Assembly: GCA_964016875.1 (NCBI GenBank)
Contig: OZ024721.1
Location: 35,940,823 to 36,004,822 of the forward strand
DNA length: 64,000 nucleotides
Source: Fallopia convolvulus
Lineage: Eukaryota > Streptophyta > Magnoliopsida > Caryophyllales > Polygonaceae
Direction of reading: 5' to 3'
Notes under the pieces: model-generated
What the model was told of the DNA's origin: nothing
Database searches by the model: none
Seen by the model: the letters and a program-made list of their open reading frames with translations, nothing else
In this document: positions 45,742 through 57,200 of the stretch, piece by piece
Layout: every line of letters starts with the position of its first letter
Numbering within the stretch: the stretch's first letter is position 1
Translations under genes and position numbers: made by a program

Positions 45742-48700
45742 AGCACAACTATTAAAAGCAAAAGCGATGTCTTAGAATAAACAAACATTTGGTAATATTT
45801 TTGAGCAAATTAAAAAACTATTTAAGACATCATTGAACACAATTTTTTTTAGCTAATCCAAAAACAAGAAAGGTTGTTGAAGGAACGCTCGTGCCTCATT
45901 CAGTTCCACAACTCTTATTGGAAACAAAGGGCAAAAAAAACCCATATTAAACTGAACGACAAAAACACAAAATATTTTCATCGGATTGTGTGTGGAAGAA
46001 GGAACATAACTAACATCAAAGAAATCCGAACAACGAAAGGAACACAAGTCTCGGGACTAGATAATATTAAGGCGGAAATCAAATGGGACTTCCAAAACTA
46101 GTTTAGGGCTTTGGAAATAAACCGTAGAAAACTCTAGAAAGTCTCCCAAACTATTCAACTAGAAATAATAGAGGCAAACAACCTAGAACTCACAAAACCA
46201 GTTTTGAACATTGAAATTAAGAATGCTATGTTTGAAATTGGGGACGATAAATCCCCTGGTCTTGACGGTATGACGACTTGTTTCTGTAAGAAATATTGGC
46301 ATATTGTTGGCCCTAACGTGTGGAAGAAGGAACATAACTAACATCAAAGAAATCCGAACAACGAAAGGAACACAAGTCTCGGGACTAGATAATATTAAGG
46401 CAGAAATCAAATGGGACTTCCAAAACCGGTTTAAGGCTTTGGAAATAAACCATAGAAAACTCTAGGAAGTGACCCAAACTATTCAACTAGAAATAATAGA
46501 GGCAAACAACCTAGAACTCACAAAACCAGTTTCGAACATTGAAATTAAGAATGCTATGTTTGAAATTGGGGGCGATAAATCCCCTGGCCCTGACGGTATG
46601 ATGTCTTGTTTCTGTAAGAAATATTGGCATATTGTTGGCCCTAACATGATAAAAGTGGTTAAAAGCTTCTTCCACTGGGGGAAAATCTTAAAACAAATCA
46701 ACCACACGTTTACAACACTATTACCCAAATGCGATAACCCCAACCCAAGAAATCACTATAGGTCTATCAGCCCATGCAATACCATTTATAAAGTAATTTT
46801 AAGGATCCTAACAAACCGCTTGAAAAACGTCATCACTAAACTCATTCACCCAATGCAAGGGGCTTTCGTCCAAAACTGAAGCATCCACGATAACACGCTC
46901 GTTGCACATGAGATTTTCCACTCTTTCTGCTACAAGAAAGGGCGTGAGGGTTGGATTGCCGTCAAACTCGACATGGAAAAAGCGTACGATCGAATCAGCT
47001 GGGAATATCTGGCTTTTGCTTCATAAGTTCGAAACAATTCTATCTTTCTCATTCATGGTTAACAATGGACCAACAGAACAATTCTATCCCCAAAGGGGCC
47101 TCAGACAAGGAGACCCCCTACCACCATACCTTTTCATTCTCACTGCCGAGATCTTGGTGAGACAACTCCATATAAAGAGCACTAACCCGAAAAGTCGCAT
47201 AGGAATCCAAATTTCGAGAAAGGAATGAAAATTCCTTTTCTCGCCTTTGTTGATGACATCATCATATTTGCAAAAGCAAACAAACAAGCGTGAAAAAACA
47301 TTAAAGACATGATTGATGACTACTGCCAAATCTCTGGTCAAAATGTTAATTTCCACAAATCCGCCTTTCAGGTCACTAAAAACACAAGCAATACTTCTAA
47401 GGAGCAAATAAAACAAATTCTCTAGATTGTAAACACAATTGCATTAGACAAATATCTAGGATGTCCGATCATTAACGGGAGAGTGACACAAAACACTTTT
47501 AAACCCCTAACCCTTCGAACCGGAGCCCAACTTTCGAAATAGAAAGCCAACACCCTTTCGCAAGAATGACGTAAAACCCTCATCAAAGCGAATCTATCAA
47601 CAAAACCAAATTATATCATGCAATCCTTCCTGCTACCATAGACAATCTTGAAAGAACAAGACCAAATTAACAAAAACTTCTTCTAGAATAAGGAAAACAA
47701 CTATGAACCACTCATAAGTTGGAACTCTATTTTTCGACCACCCACCTACAATGGGGTGGAAGTCACCAAGGCAGAAGAGATGAATCAAGCACTCCAAATG
47801 AAATTTCTGTGGAAAATCCTAGCGGAACCTGATAACCTATGGGTCAAAATAATGATGGAAAAATGTCTCAAAACGGAAAGTATCCTAAGCTATAGGAAAA
47901 AACAAAACACATCGTGGCAGTGATCAAAACTGTTAAGCCTAAGGAACCTATTCATGAAAGGACTCGTTTGGCAAGTAGGGGATGGAAAAACTATCCACTT
48001 TTAATGGATAACTGGACCGACAATGGCCCTCTCACCCAAAAAAGAGAGGTTGAAACTCTAATTAATAGGGAGGAGCTTGTTGATGCGTACCTCCTAGAGG
48101 ACAACTCATGGAACCTACAACAAGTCAGAAGGTTCGTGAATCAAGAGGACCTCGAAAAAATCACCAAAATCATTAACCCCATTAACAAAATCCCGGATAG
48201 ACTGTACTGGCAGCCGAGAAAAATGGTTAGTTCTCTACCCATTCTATCATGATTTGGATCCACCAGTCCAAGCCTCCAAGGAGGAACCCAAAATTAACCT
48301 AGAATGGATCAATAAGCTAAACATCTCCCCTAAAATGAAGAACTTATGGAAAGTGGCCCAAAACGGTCTTCCAACTAAAACGATGCTTGCAACCAACCAT
48401 ATCCCGGTTCCACAAGGTTGTGAAGCCTGTAACAGTTGGTTCAAGGACACCAACCACATCTTACTACCATGCCCAATTACCAGGGCAACCCTCAACTCCA
48501 TAAGCCCAAAATTACTTTAGATTGTCGACCAGGTGTTACCAAGCGACAAAAAACCACACCAAGTCCTTGGCGAAATTAGGGCAACGACAACTAAGGAGGA
48601 GATGGAACTCCTCACAAACGCCTAGGGGAGCCTATGGTTCGCCAGAAATAAGAGAATTTTTGACAACGACAACGACCAAAACTCGAATCATGTCGAAAAT

Positions 48701-49316
48701 GTTTGCGAGTTTACTCGTTACTAGGTTAAAGAATGGAAACTAGCAGGAAATCATGAAACTAACACTTCTCGCACTTATACCGCGAGAACTAGGGAAGGGA
48801 GAAAGCTTGCTAAGTAGGCAAAACCCAAGAGAGACTTTATTAAGTTAAATTTCGACGATGTAGTTTGTTCGGATGGCGTGGCCTCTTTTAGTTTTATCCT
48901 TAGGGACTTCAAGTGACTCTCCTATCTATTTCGACGGAGGACTGATGGGTCAACGATTTGTACTTATCTCTGAGACCATCGCCTTGCGCTAGGGACTCCG
49001 AATCTAGATTGAAGGCGATAATTTGCAGCTGGTCAATATCGTTTTTGGTGACTGGCGCTGCCCGTGAGAGATTGAGTTGTTACGTTCGGACATTCACTGC
49101 TTGTTGGCTCGATTCCTGGATTGGAATATCGCTTACGTCTATCATGAGTGCAATTTTGTGACGGACTACATTGCTAGCTCCTTTTGACGTGTCTCATGTA
49201 TTTCGCTTGCAGTTGATTCAGGTTTACACACCCTCATCCGTCAAGATATCATAGGAGCTAGGGCGATGACTAGCTTTTTAGTACTCACCTTAGCTCCTTT
49301 CCTTGTAAGAAAAAAC
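45742..49316 (+). mobile_element. LINE, right part (reverse transcriptase to 3' end)
   Basis: Resumes the LINE cut at 33175. Linker (LIQKQERLLKERSCLIQFHNSYWKQRAK and following, about 45855), RT core (GGDKSPGPDGM about 46570, GAFVQN, LDMEKAYDRISWEYL about 46970, RGLRQGDPLPPYLF about 47095, FVDDIIIF about 47245), post-RT region, zinc-binding patch CEACNSWFKDTNHILLPCP (about 48424), and RNase H scraps near 48850-49180. Stops and frameshifts are frequent. A 328-bp segment is tandemly duplicated in the RT N-terminus (separate entry). The 3' end lies near the A-rich stretch at 49308-49322. Confidence 0.85.
45990..46646. repeat. 328-bp tandem duplication inside the LINE RT region
   Basis: TGTGGAAGAAGGAACAT starts at 45991 and again at 46319, and the two copies stay aligned to about 46646 with a few base differences. 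The duplication repeats the linker and the start of the RT domain, so translation meets KSPG(L/P)DGM twice (46251 and 46580). Confidence 0.9.
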
Positions 49317-49701
49317 TAAAACCGTGATAACGGAACGGAATAGTTGTCGTGCCAAAAATTTCCAATATGATTCCGCATGTGTTTAATCGAATCACCTTTC
49401 AATTTCAACCTAAACCCTTTTCTTCCATAATAAATACCCAAATTCTCTTGCTCCTAATCCAATAGCTCACCGAAATCTATCCAAATTCGACATATCACGA
49501 CACCAGAATCCCCTCCAACTCCCTCCTCCAATTTCAATTTTCCATCTTTCGGACCAGATATCCGTATATCCCAATCTATCGAATCCAGATTTCGGGTTTT
49601 CCCAAACCCTCATTTGCTTTCCACGAAACCCTAAGATCCAGGCGTTCCGAGGCTCGATTCTCCCACCACGAATCAGCATTGCACCACAATTTCAGCTGTA
49701 G
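49317..49701 (+). promoter_or_regulatory. Upstream and 5' UTR region of the BPM gene
   Basis: The 385 bp between the LINE tail and the BPM start holds a TAATAAATA stretch at about 49426 that could serve as a TATA-like element, then CT-rich and C-rich leader sequence. The LINE insertion therefore ends about 390 bp before the start codon. The - strand ORF here (49467-49679) has no homology. Confidence 0.35.
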
Positions 49702-52700
49702 ATGGACATTTCTAGGGTTTGCTTGGATCCCTCTTCAAGAGCGGCCCCTTTAGCTTCGACGGCGACCACCGATACTCCTCCACAGCTCGTCACCACCTCC
49801 ACTTCTCGCACGGAGACCATTAATGTCTCTCACGAGTTCAGGATCAACGGCTATTCGTTATCAAAGGGGCTTGGGGTAGGGAAGTACACGGGTTCCGAAG
49901 TGTTCAACGTGGGTGGATATTCGTGGGCGATTTACTTCTACCCGGACGGGAAGAGCCCAGAGGATAACGCGTCGTATGTATCAGCGTTCATTGCGCTGGC
50001 CAGCGAGGGGACTGATGTTAGGGCATTGTTCGAACTGACGCTTTTGGATCAGAGCGGGAAGGGGAATCACAAGGTGCACAGCCATTTCGGCCGGACTCTA
50101 GAGAGCGGGCCTTATACCCTTAAATATCGTGGTAGTATGTGGTGAGTGAGCACTGATCAAATTGTTTTAGTGATTGCCTTTTTTTCTGTTTTTTGCGTTG
50201 CTTTATAATTGAATTTTTGGCGTATGATTCTTTTCTTTTTTTTCTGGTCGTTTTTGCTAAGATATATGAACAAGAACAGTATGATGTTTATGCTATCTAT
50301 TGTATAAAGGGTTTGATTGTAAGATCAAGTGAACATATACTGCTAAGCTTGGACGATCAAAATAATGGGGAAGAATTGTTATAATTGCCAATATAGATAT
50401 GTTTAATCTGTTGGTAATCTGGTTGAGTAGTTCTTTTATTCCTCTCGTTGATGGGGGCAATCACTATGCCTCATGCAGGTATGTAGGTGATGCTGTTACC
50501 TAAATTGCTGGTTCTTTTCAATTTTTCATATGAACATGCATTATATACATATTAGCATCAGATGTTTCTTGTCTTTGGAGGATCATATTGAAGTGAATGA
50601 TGTTAAGTGTTCAGGACGTATAATTGTACATCATAGTGGGAGCCCCTAATCGCACATACAAGTAGAAAAGTATCCTTATGGTTGCATATAGCAGCTAAAG
50701 AATGCCTTGAAAGTGGTTTGAAGAATTCTCTCTTGTCATTGTCCCAGGCATTCCAAAGGTTCATGATCGACAATGCTTTGAGCAATAGGATTATGCATTT
50801 TTTAATTAGTACCAATCCTTATTTTGTTGGGTGAGGAGGTGTGACTGAAGCACATGTTTTTGAAATTGAAAAAACACATGCCTGGAAATTGTCTCATGTT
50901 AGTATTTCAGTATCTTTTTACTAAATAATTGATAGATTCTTTTAGTAACAATATGTCATTGGATATGGAATGGGTTTAGATATTTCAACTTGACTTCTCC
51001 ATAGCATACATAGACCTGGGTTTGTTGCTTGAGTTTTTTTTCATCTTGTACATACATACTGAGCATGTCGATTGTCAATTCTTATGCAAGTTGCAACAGT
51101 TTATAAGTTATAATTTTCCCCTTGTATTGTTATGGTATAAAATCCAGGATATTGAGTATGTTGATTCTTTTTGTTCAAGCATTTGCTCGCCTTTACATTT
51201 GAACTTAAATCTATTAACCATTGAATTTGTTCTTGATTACTTGAGTATGCTGATTGTCAATTCTTTCAGGGGCTACAAACGCTTCTTAAAGAGGGCAGCT
51301 TTAGAGACATCTGACTACTTAAAAGATGACTGCCTAATAATCCGAGCTGTTGTTGGTGTTGTGAAGTCCCAGACAGAGGCGCCAAAGTCTTACAACATTC
51401 CTGTTCCACCTTCTAACATGGGTCTGCAATTTGGAAAAGTCTTTGAAGGTAATAAAGGGTGCGATGTCAGTTTTGAAGTTGATGGAGAGGTGTTTTCTGC
51501 ACACAAATTGGTGCTGGCAGCACGCTCACCTGTTTTTAAGGCACAACTTTTTGGTCCAATGAAAGAAAAAAGCATGCAGTGTATAAAGGTTGAAGACATG
51601 GAAGCTCCAGTTTTCAAGGTAGTATGCAGTATGCATTTTGAGTATCATATATTATCGATTTCTTTAGCTATCCTATATTCTGGATATGTTCTAACTGTAA
51701 CTTCATCCCAATTTATGTAATTTACTTAGCTGGTGAACTTAAATTAAGTGAAGGATTAGTTCGAAAAGATGAGCATTCTAAGAACCACCTTCTCACTATA
51801 TTAGCATTGTTTCTTCAGTACCCCAAGTAATTTCTGGAACTAAAGATCAACTTACTATAACCTTCTTTTAACTTATTGCTGTCAAAATCTGTATCTGTTG
51901 GCTGTTATTATTTTTAATGATTTCAGTAGTGAAACATGCTACCCTTGGAGTTGTTAGATTTGGTGCCTCTGGTAGACATAATACTCAATATTGTTGTTGA
52001 GCTGTGATAACAGTACAAAAGCCCTTGGATTAGATGAAGCCATGGTAAAAACATCCAAAGCAGACTTATAGTTGCTACACTGCCTACTCATGAAGTCATG
52101 GTAAAAACATCTAAAGCAGACTTATAGTTGCTACACTGCCTATTCCCATTTATCTGAAAGATGGATTGTTCTTAGAAATGCTAGAGCTGATATGGGCTGA
52201 AGTGCTGAACAGATCAGTATGATTATGACCATGAGGCTTGCTATTGTTCCAACTACGACTACACATTCTAATATGAGCATAAAATTGCAAGAAAAGGTTT
52301 TAGAAGTAGATAGAATGTGTAGTTGTAGTTTGAAAAATAGCAAGCCTTAGTTTGAACAATAGCAAGCCTCATGGTCATGAACATTTTGTGATTAGTATGT
52401 TGCTGCTAAAACAGTTAACCTGGATCGCTTATGTTTTATTTGACACCCGTTTGGCCTATGATTAACAGGTGCTGTTGCATTTTATATATTGGGATGACCT
52501 GCCTGACATGCAAGAGTTTGTCAGCCTGAATTCAAAACGGGCTTCAACGATAATGGCTCAGCACTTGCTGGCTGCAGCAGACAGATATGGACTTGAGCGG
52601 CTAAGACTTGTTTGTGAGGCTATACTTTGTGAAGACGTTGCTATAAACACCGTGGCAACTACGTTGGCCTTGGCAGAGCAGCATCACTGCTTCCGATTGA

Positions 52701-53264
52701 AGGCAGTTTGCCTCAAGTTCATTGCATCACGTGAAAATCTGAAAGGTCAGTCAATCCACAAGCTGCTCTGGTATGAATTACAGTAATGTGTTTGCTGACC
52801 AAGTAGAAAAATTGTGGAAAGCCATGTGTTAAAGAGCGTGTATTTCTATTTACAAAATTGCAAAAGAAATAACAAATAAAGTCTTTTTTGGTTGGTCTTT
52901 TTTATTAGTGAATTGTCCAAAATTTTGGTAAAAGCCAGAGTCGCTTGAATGGTGTATTTCTGCAAGTGTGGCAAATTCTTGTTTAGCATGGATGTTTTTT
53001 CTCTCGTTTGTTGGAATATATATATATATATGTAGTACCGTGTTTTTGTAGATACTGATGAAATTACTTACTTTTCTTTCAGCCGTCATGCAAACAGAAG
53101 GATTTGAGTACTTGAGGGAGAGCTGTCCGTCCATTCTCACTGAACTACTCGAATGTGTGGCGAGGACGAGTGAGCATTCAATTCCAGTTCTCCCATTTGG
53201 AGATGAAACCGTGCTTGATGGCGCAGATGTTGATGGGAGACGGGTGAAGCAGAGGATGTTCTAA
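49702..53264 (+). CDS. BPM1: MATH-BTB protein (BPM family), CUL3 E3 ligase substrate adaptor
   Basis: Four exons, 49702-50141, 51270-51618, 52469-52745 and 53083-53264, give 415 aa (Arabidopsis BPM1 is about 407). MATH domain about residues 43-175 ([58 protein letters not shown]), then a BTB/POZ domain about 203-315 (GCDVSFEVDGEVFSAHKLVLAARSPVF), and a C-terminal helical tail (NTVATTLALAEQHHCFRLK). In plants these proteins bind CUL3 through BTB and substrates such as AP2/ERF, MYB and HD-ZIP transcription factors through MATH. All junctions keep phase. It closely resembles BPM1/BPM2; the number follows sequence memory and the MPK16 neighbour. Intron 2 contains a small tandem duplication and an inverted repeat. 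The gene converges with MPK16 downstream. Confidence 0.94.
52036..52147. repeat. 56-bp tandem duplication in BPM intron 2
   Basis: GAAGCCATGGTAAAAACATC at 52036 recurs, with single changes, at 52092. The whole unit runs through 'ttgctacactgcct'. It lies in intron 2 and does not touch splice sites. Confidence 0.85.
52225..52378. repeat. Inverted repeat (hairpin-forming) in BPM intron 2
   Basis: The left arm (52225-52270) is the reverse complement of sequence at 52311-52346 plus 52351-52378: TAGAATGTGTAGTTGTAGTT opens the right arm and AGCAAGCCTCATGGTCAT closes it. The right arm carries a partial duplication of AATAGCAAGCC. The arms are about 43 bp around a 40-bp loop. It may be a MITE or a folded RNA precursor. 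Confidence 0.75.
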
Positions 53265-54230
53265 GAGAGCGTTATTCGCCAAGTCTCCACCTATTGTAAT
53301 GGTTCTTAAATGAGTGACTAGGACCTTGTTGGCCCTTCTATTACTCTTGTTGCTGTGTTTCTTGTTGTATTATCTTCTGATTCTTCTCGGTAAGATATTG
53401 TAATGGTTCATAAACGCAGTTTGGGGATCTTTGTTAAATGAGACGATTATCAATTCTTTTAACCAGTCTCATTTGTTAGCCGATTTGATGATTTTCTGGA
53501 TGATTACATTTATCTGAAGTACGTACGAATGGTACGATTATAACCATGGTTATCGGAAATATGATTCTGATTTATGTTTTATGATTTAGAAAGAGCGGAA
53601 GAATGCTAGATCCTTTAGTACGATACAAGAGTCCTATCTTATTAGTGGTACGACTAGTCTCTTGAAATCCTAACTTTGCTCTATAGCTTCAAGAATAGTA
53701 AACCCACGTTAAAAAACACTTCTTGTATCTAGCTATCAAACTGCCATGTTATGACAAGAACTTCCATGGTGGCATTATAAAAAGTGAAGTTGAAGGATTC
53801 CAAGACATGAAGATTGGAATCCCTGTAAAAGCGGGTCTAATGCAGAGTTTTCACATGAAGGGGATGTGCAAAGTTAGCCCATTAATATAATAAATTCAAA
53901 ACACACAATTACAAACGTTTTCAACTTAGGCTTCCTACATTATAATGTTGTTGTTACACTAGTCCTCAACCTAAAAGCCCTTTTCAACCGACACCCTCAG
54001 AGCGACGCAGCATCGATTCCATTCACGGTTTTACACCCATTCTCAGACGACCCAACTTGTTGGAGCACTGAACCTCTTTTAGTAGACTTGTCTATTGAGC
54101 ACTGACAAAAGGCTTTGGAGAGTTGAAACCCATGTGCAAGCTCACTGATTATCCTGACTGAGGTGGCACAGTAGGTTTTTGCTAAAGGGTCATCACGTTA
54201 TTGGCCATGAACTTCCATTCTGAGATGAGT
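53265..54230. other. Convergent intergenic region between BPM and MPK16
   Basis: Holds the 3' UTRs of both genes, which face each other with stops 967 bp apart. Nothing else is recognised. The end of the BPM transcript and that of MPK16 could overlap. Confidence 0.6.
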
Positions 54231-57200
54231 TCAGTACCATTGGCTTCCACTTCCATTCTGGCCAGCAGCAACTTTATTGGCCATGTACTTGGGTGCCTGA
54301 AGCCCAGTAGATCCATCCACCACTCCCTCATCTTCCCCACTTTCATTCTTACATGCGGGGATTCGTTTTGGATATGCACAACTGGAAGTTGCAAATTGAT
54401 GAGGTGGCATGCCCACTGGATTTCTTACCATTCGTTGTGAATCATTGGCCTCAGCTGCTGCTGCTGCTGCTGAACCACAGTTGTTGTAACGCAGCAGAGA
54501 CCCGACAACCTTCCCAGGGCTTGCTGTCACCCCTGCAACTGAGAAATAGAGCATCACAATCCGTACAGTTCATTCATCAGGACATTTTGTTCGAGTTTAT
54601 CAAATGATCATCTCTCCTTTTCCAAGTTTGCCATTGGCTTATTGAAATTGGAGGAGAAATATAGGTCTATTTTGGAAAAGTAGAAAAACTTTAATGGCCA
54701 AGTTCAATGAGTGCAAATGGCTATCTTTAATTGAAGCGCATCATGGTTCATCTCATGTAGACATATTTTGCCTAAATATGTCATGTGGGGGGCAGGCACT
54801 AGACAAAATGACTGCCACGATCAATTTACATATTAATGTATAATCCTAGAAACTGTTTTAGAAACAATTTCATATGTAGCATTATCCTTAAATACTATGA
54901 TGATTGCAATTATATCAAATCCATCCCTCAAACAGCACACCAAAAACTCATCTGCTTTACAAATCAAACAAAAACATCATCATACCTTGGATATTATGAG
55001 GTACCTGTAGAGGATGCCTTGTCATAGAGACTGCACCATTCTTGTCCACATGTAGTTTGTCAACTTCTTTAATGTGGCATTTTGAGAGCTCTTCAGTCAC
55101 ATCTGCCGCACTCTTCACTGAGTTATCGGAATGCAATACACACGCCCTACAAATGCCATAGCATCAATAATCAAGATATTGGAACAAAAATATCAAAAGC
55201 ACAACTGATATATAAAGGATGCTGAAACCAAATATAAAGAATACCTTGGTAAAGAAGCGTGCTGCCTCTCAGGAGGGGTACCAGTTGAACCGTTTTTGTA
55301 GTGCTCCTCAAGGTACGCAAATTGCTTCTTAAAATGGTCAACAGCACTGTACATGTCATTTGCGAAAAGTTCAGACCATATAGTTTCATATTCCACTGAG
55401 GCTCGCACAAGCCTCAGTTAGGAAAGGGTGCAAATAATTTCACATAATATTTAGAGTGATATTCTGTCCTCTTAATACTGACAATAGAGATGCTTGTAAA
55501 CATATTTATTTTTATTCACAAAGATGTTAGTTGTGAGTTATGCTTTAACACCATTTCAAAGCATATGTCAACTATGGAACAGAACAAATGCATAATCTTC
55601 TTCAAGCCTAAATAGCTAGTAATTTTTAGATTTAATTTTTTGCTTTGCCTTGGAAATAGTGACCCGAATAAGGTCTTCCACGCTATATTCTAGCATCTCA
55701 ATAGTTTAGTGACCACAAGTTACTTTAATGTATCAATACCTTGGATACATGAAACCAGTTGGCTCTGCTCCTTCCAAATACTCTTTCAACATCTTCGGAT
55801 GATACTCAAGGATCTCTCTATATATAAGTTCCCTAACGTCATCCTTTGTCACTTTTCTTCTCTCAAATTCAAACTCCATTTTTGTGACAGGTGGAGCAGA
55901 AGGCTCTCTCTCAACCCTGGCCAAGCCTTTGAAGTAAGGATCTGCAAGAGCCTGAATTGAAGAGAAATATGCTTCTTAGATACAAAGTAAACATTCCAGT
56001 TAGTATTCTTTTATTTAACAAACTTGGCAGCATTAATACGCAAACTGTACCTCTTCCGCAGTGGGGCGGTCCTTCGGTTCAAATGCTAACATTCTTTCCA
56101 GCAAACGAAGTGCAAGAGGATCAGCATTTGGAAATTTATGGGAGAAAGGGATGGGTTTCTTCCTGCGCATGCTATTTAAATACCTCCTAGCTTTTTCATT
56201 GCGTATCTGGCAAACATATAAGCAAAATGAGATATTTTACCAAATGAAGCATGGTGTTTAATGAACCATAAATAAGTTTTTACATTTGTAATTTATGATC
56301 AGAAAGCGTACCCTATTAATAACTTCAGGAGATGGTGTGCCCAGCAAATCTGTCATAATATCAAGCTGATGGACTACATTCTTTCCAGGAAAAAGAGGCT
56401 TCCCGGTAAGTAGTTCAGCAAAAATGCATCCAATACTCCATATATCAATGGCTGGTGTGTACTGGAGAAAAGAAACATGAAATAACAATGAAGACTAAAA
56501 CAGACTTTCTTATGCTGCAAGAAAAATGTACAAAATTGTGCACCTTTTTTATCAAAAGGATTCAAGAAAACAGCAAGATTCACACAAAACGTTTCACTAA
56601 ATGAGAGAGGACTAAAACATAGAGAAAGGACAGGGCATAGAGGCTGTAGCAAATGACAACTTTATACAACAGTGGTCAGGAAATTATGCATAGCAATTAA
56701 CTATCGTATGGCACTGTCCATCATATGAAAAGATGGGGGTGCTGAGAATACACTTTTATAAACACTCAATTAGCTTCAATGTCAATTAATCAAAGGCCAA
56801 TACTTTTTGGACAAAGGTCAAATTAGGGCCAATATTTTGGGGACAAAGGTGAAATTATGCATGGCCAATTTAGTTCATGAAGAATACCCTTCAGTTTACA
56901 ATCCTGAAACAGCGAACATTTGAGAGTTCTTGGATATTATTCATCCTTGATAATAGAACATTAAAGAGGGCCAGTTTAGAATTTATTTTGTAATTCTAGA
57001 CCAATGATTCTGATACGTTCCCAAGTCAGTTAGGAGTAGAATAGTTACTGAATTTTAGTTATTTTACTGATTATTTTTATTTTCAATTCCTAGTCTGTTT
57101 CCCTTTAGGTTTTCCATGTTCCCACTCTCCAAGTAGTGCTCCACTACTTAAATTTCCAGCATTCAGTCTTTTAATTATTTTGCTAGTTATTTCCCTTTTT

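Noticed and set aside
55003..55006. Alternative donor for MPK16 exon 9 after CTACAG
   Set aside because: It leaves the wrong phase for exon 10 and removes the conserved VPHNIQG stretch; the donor at 54985 restores both.
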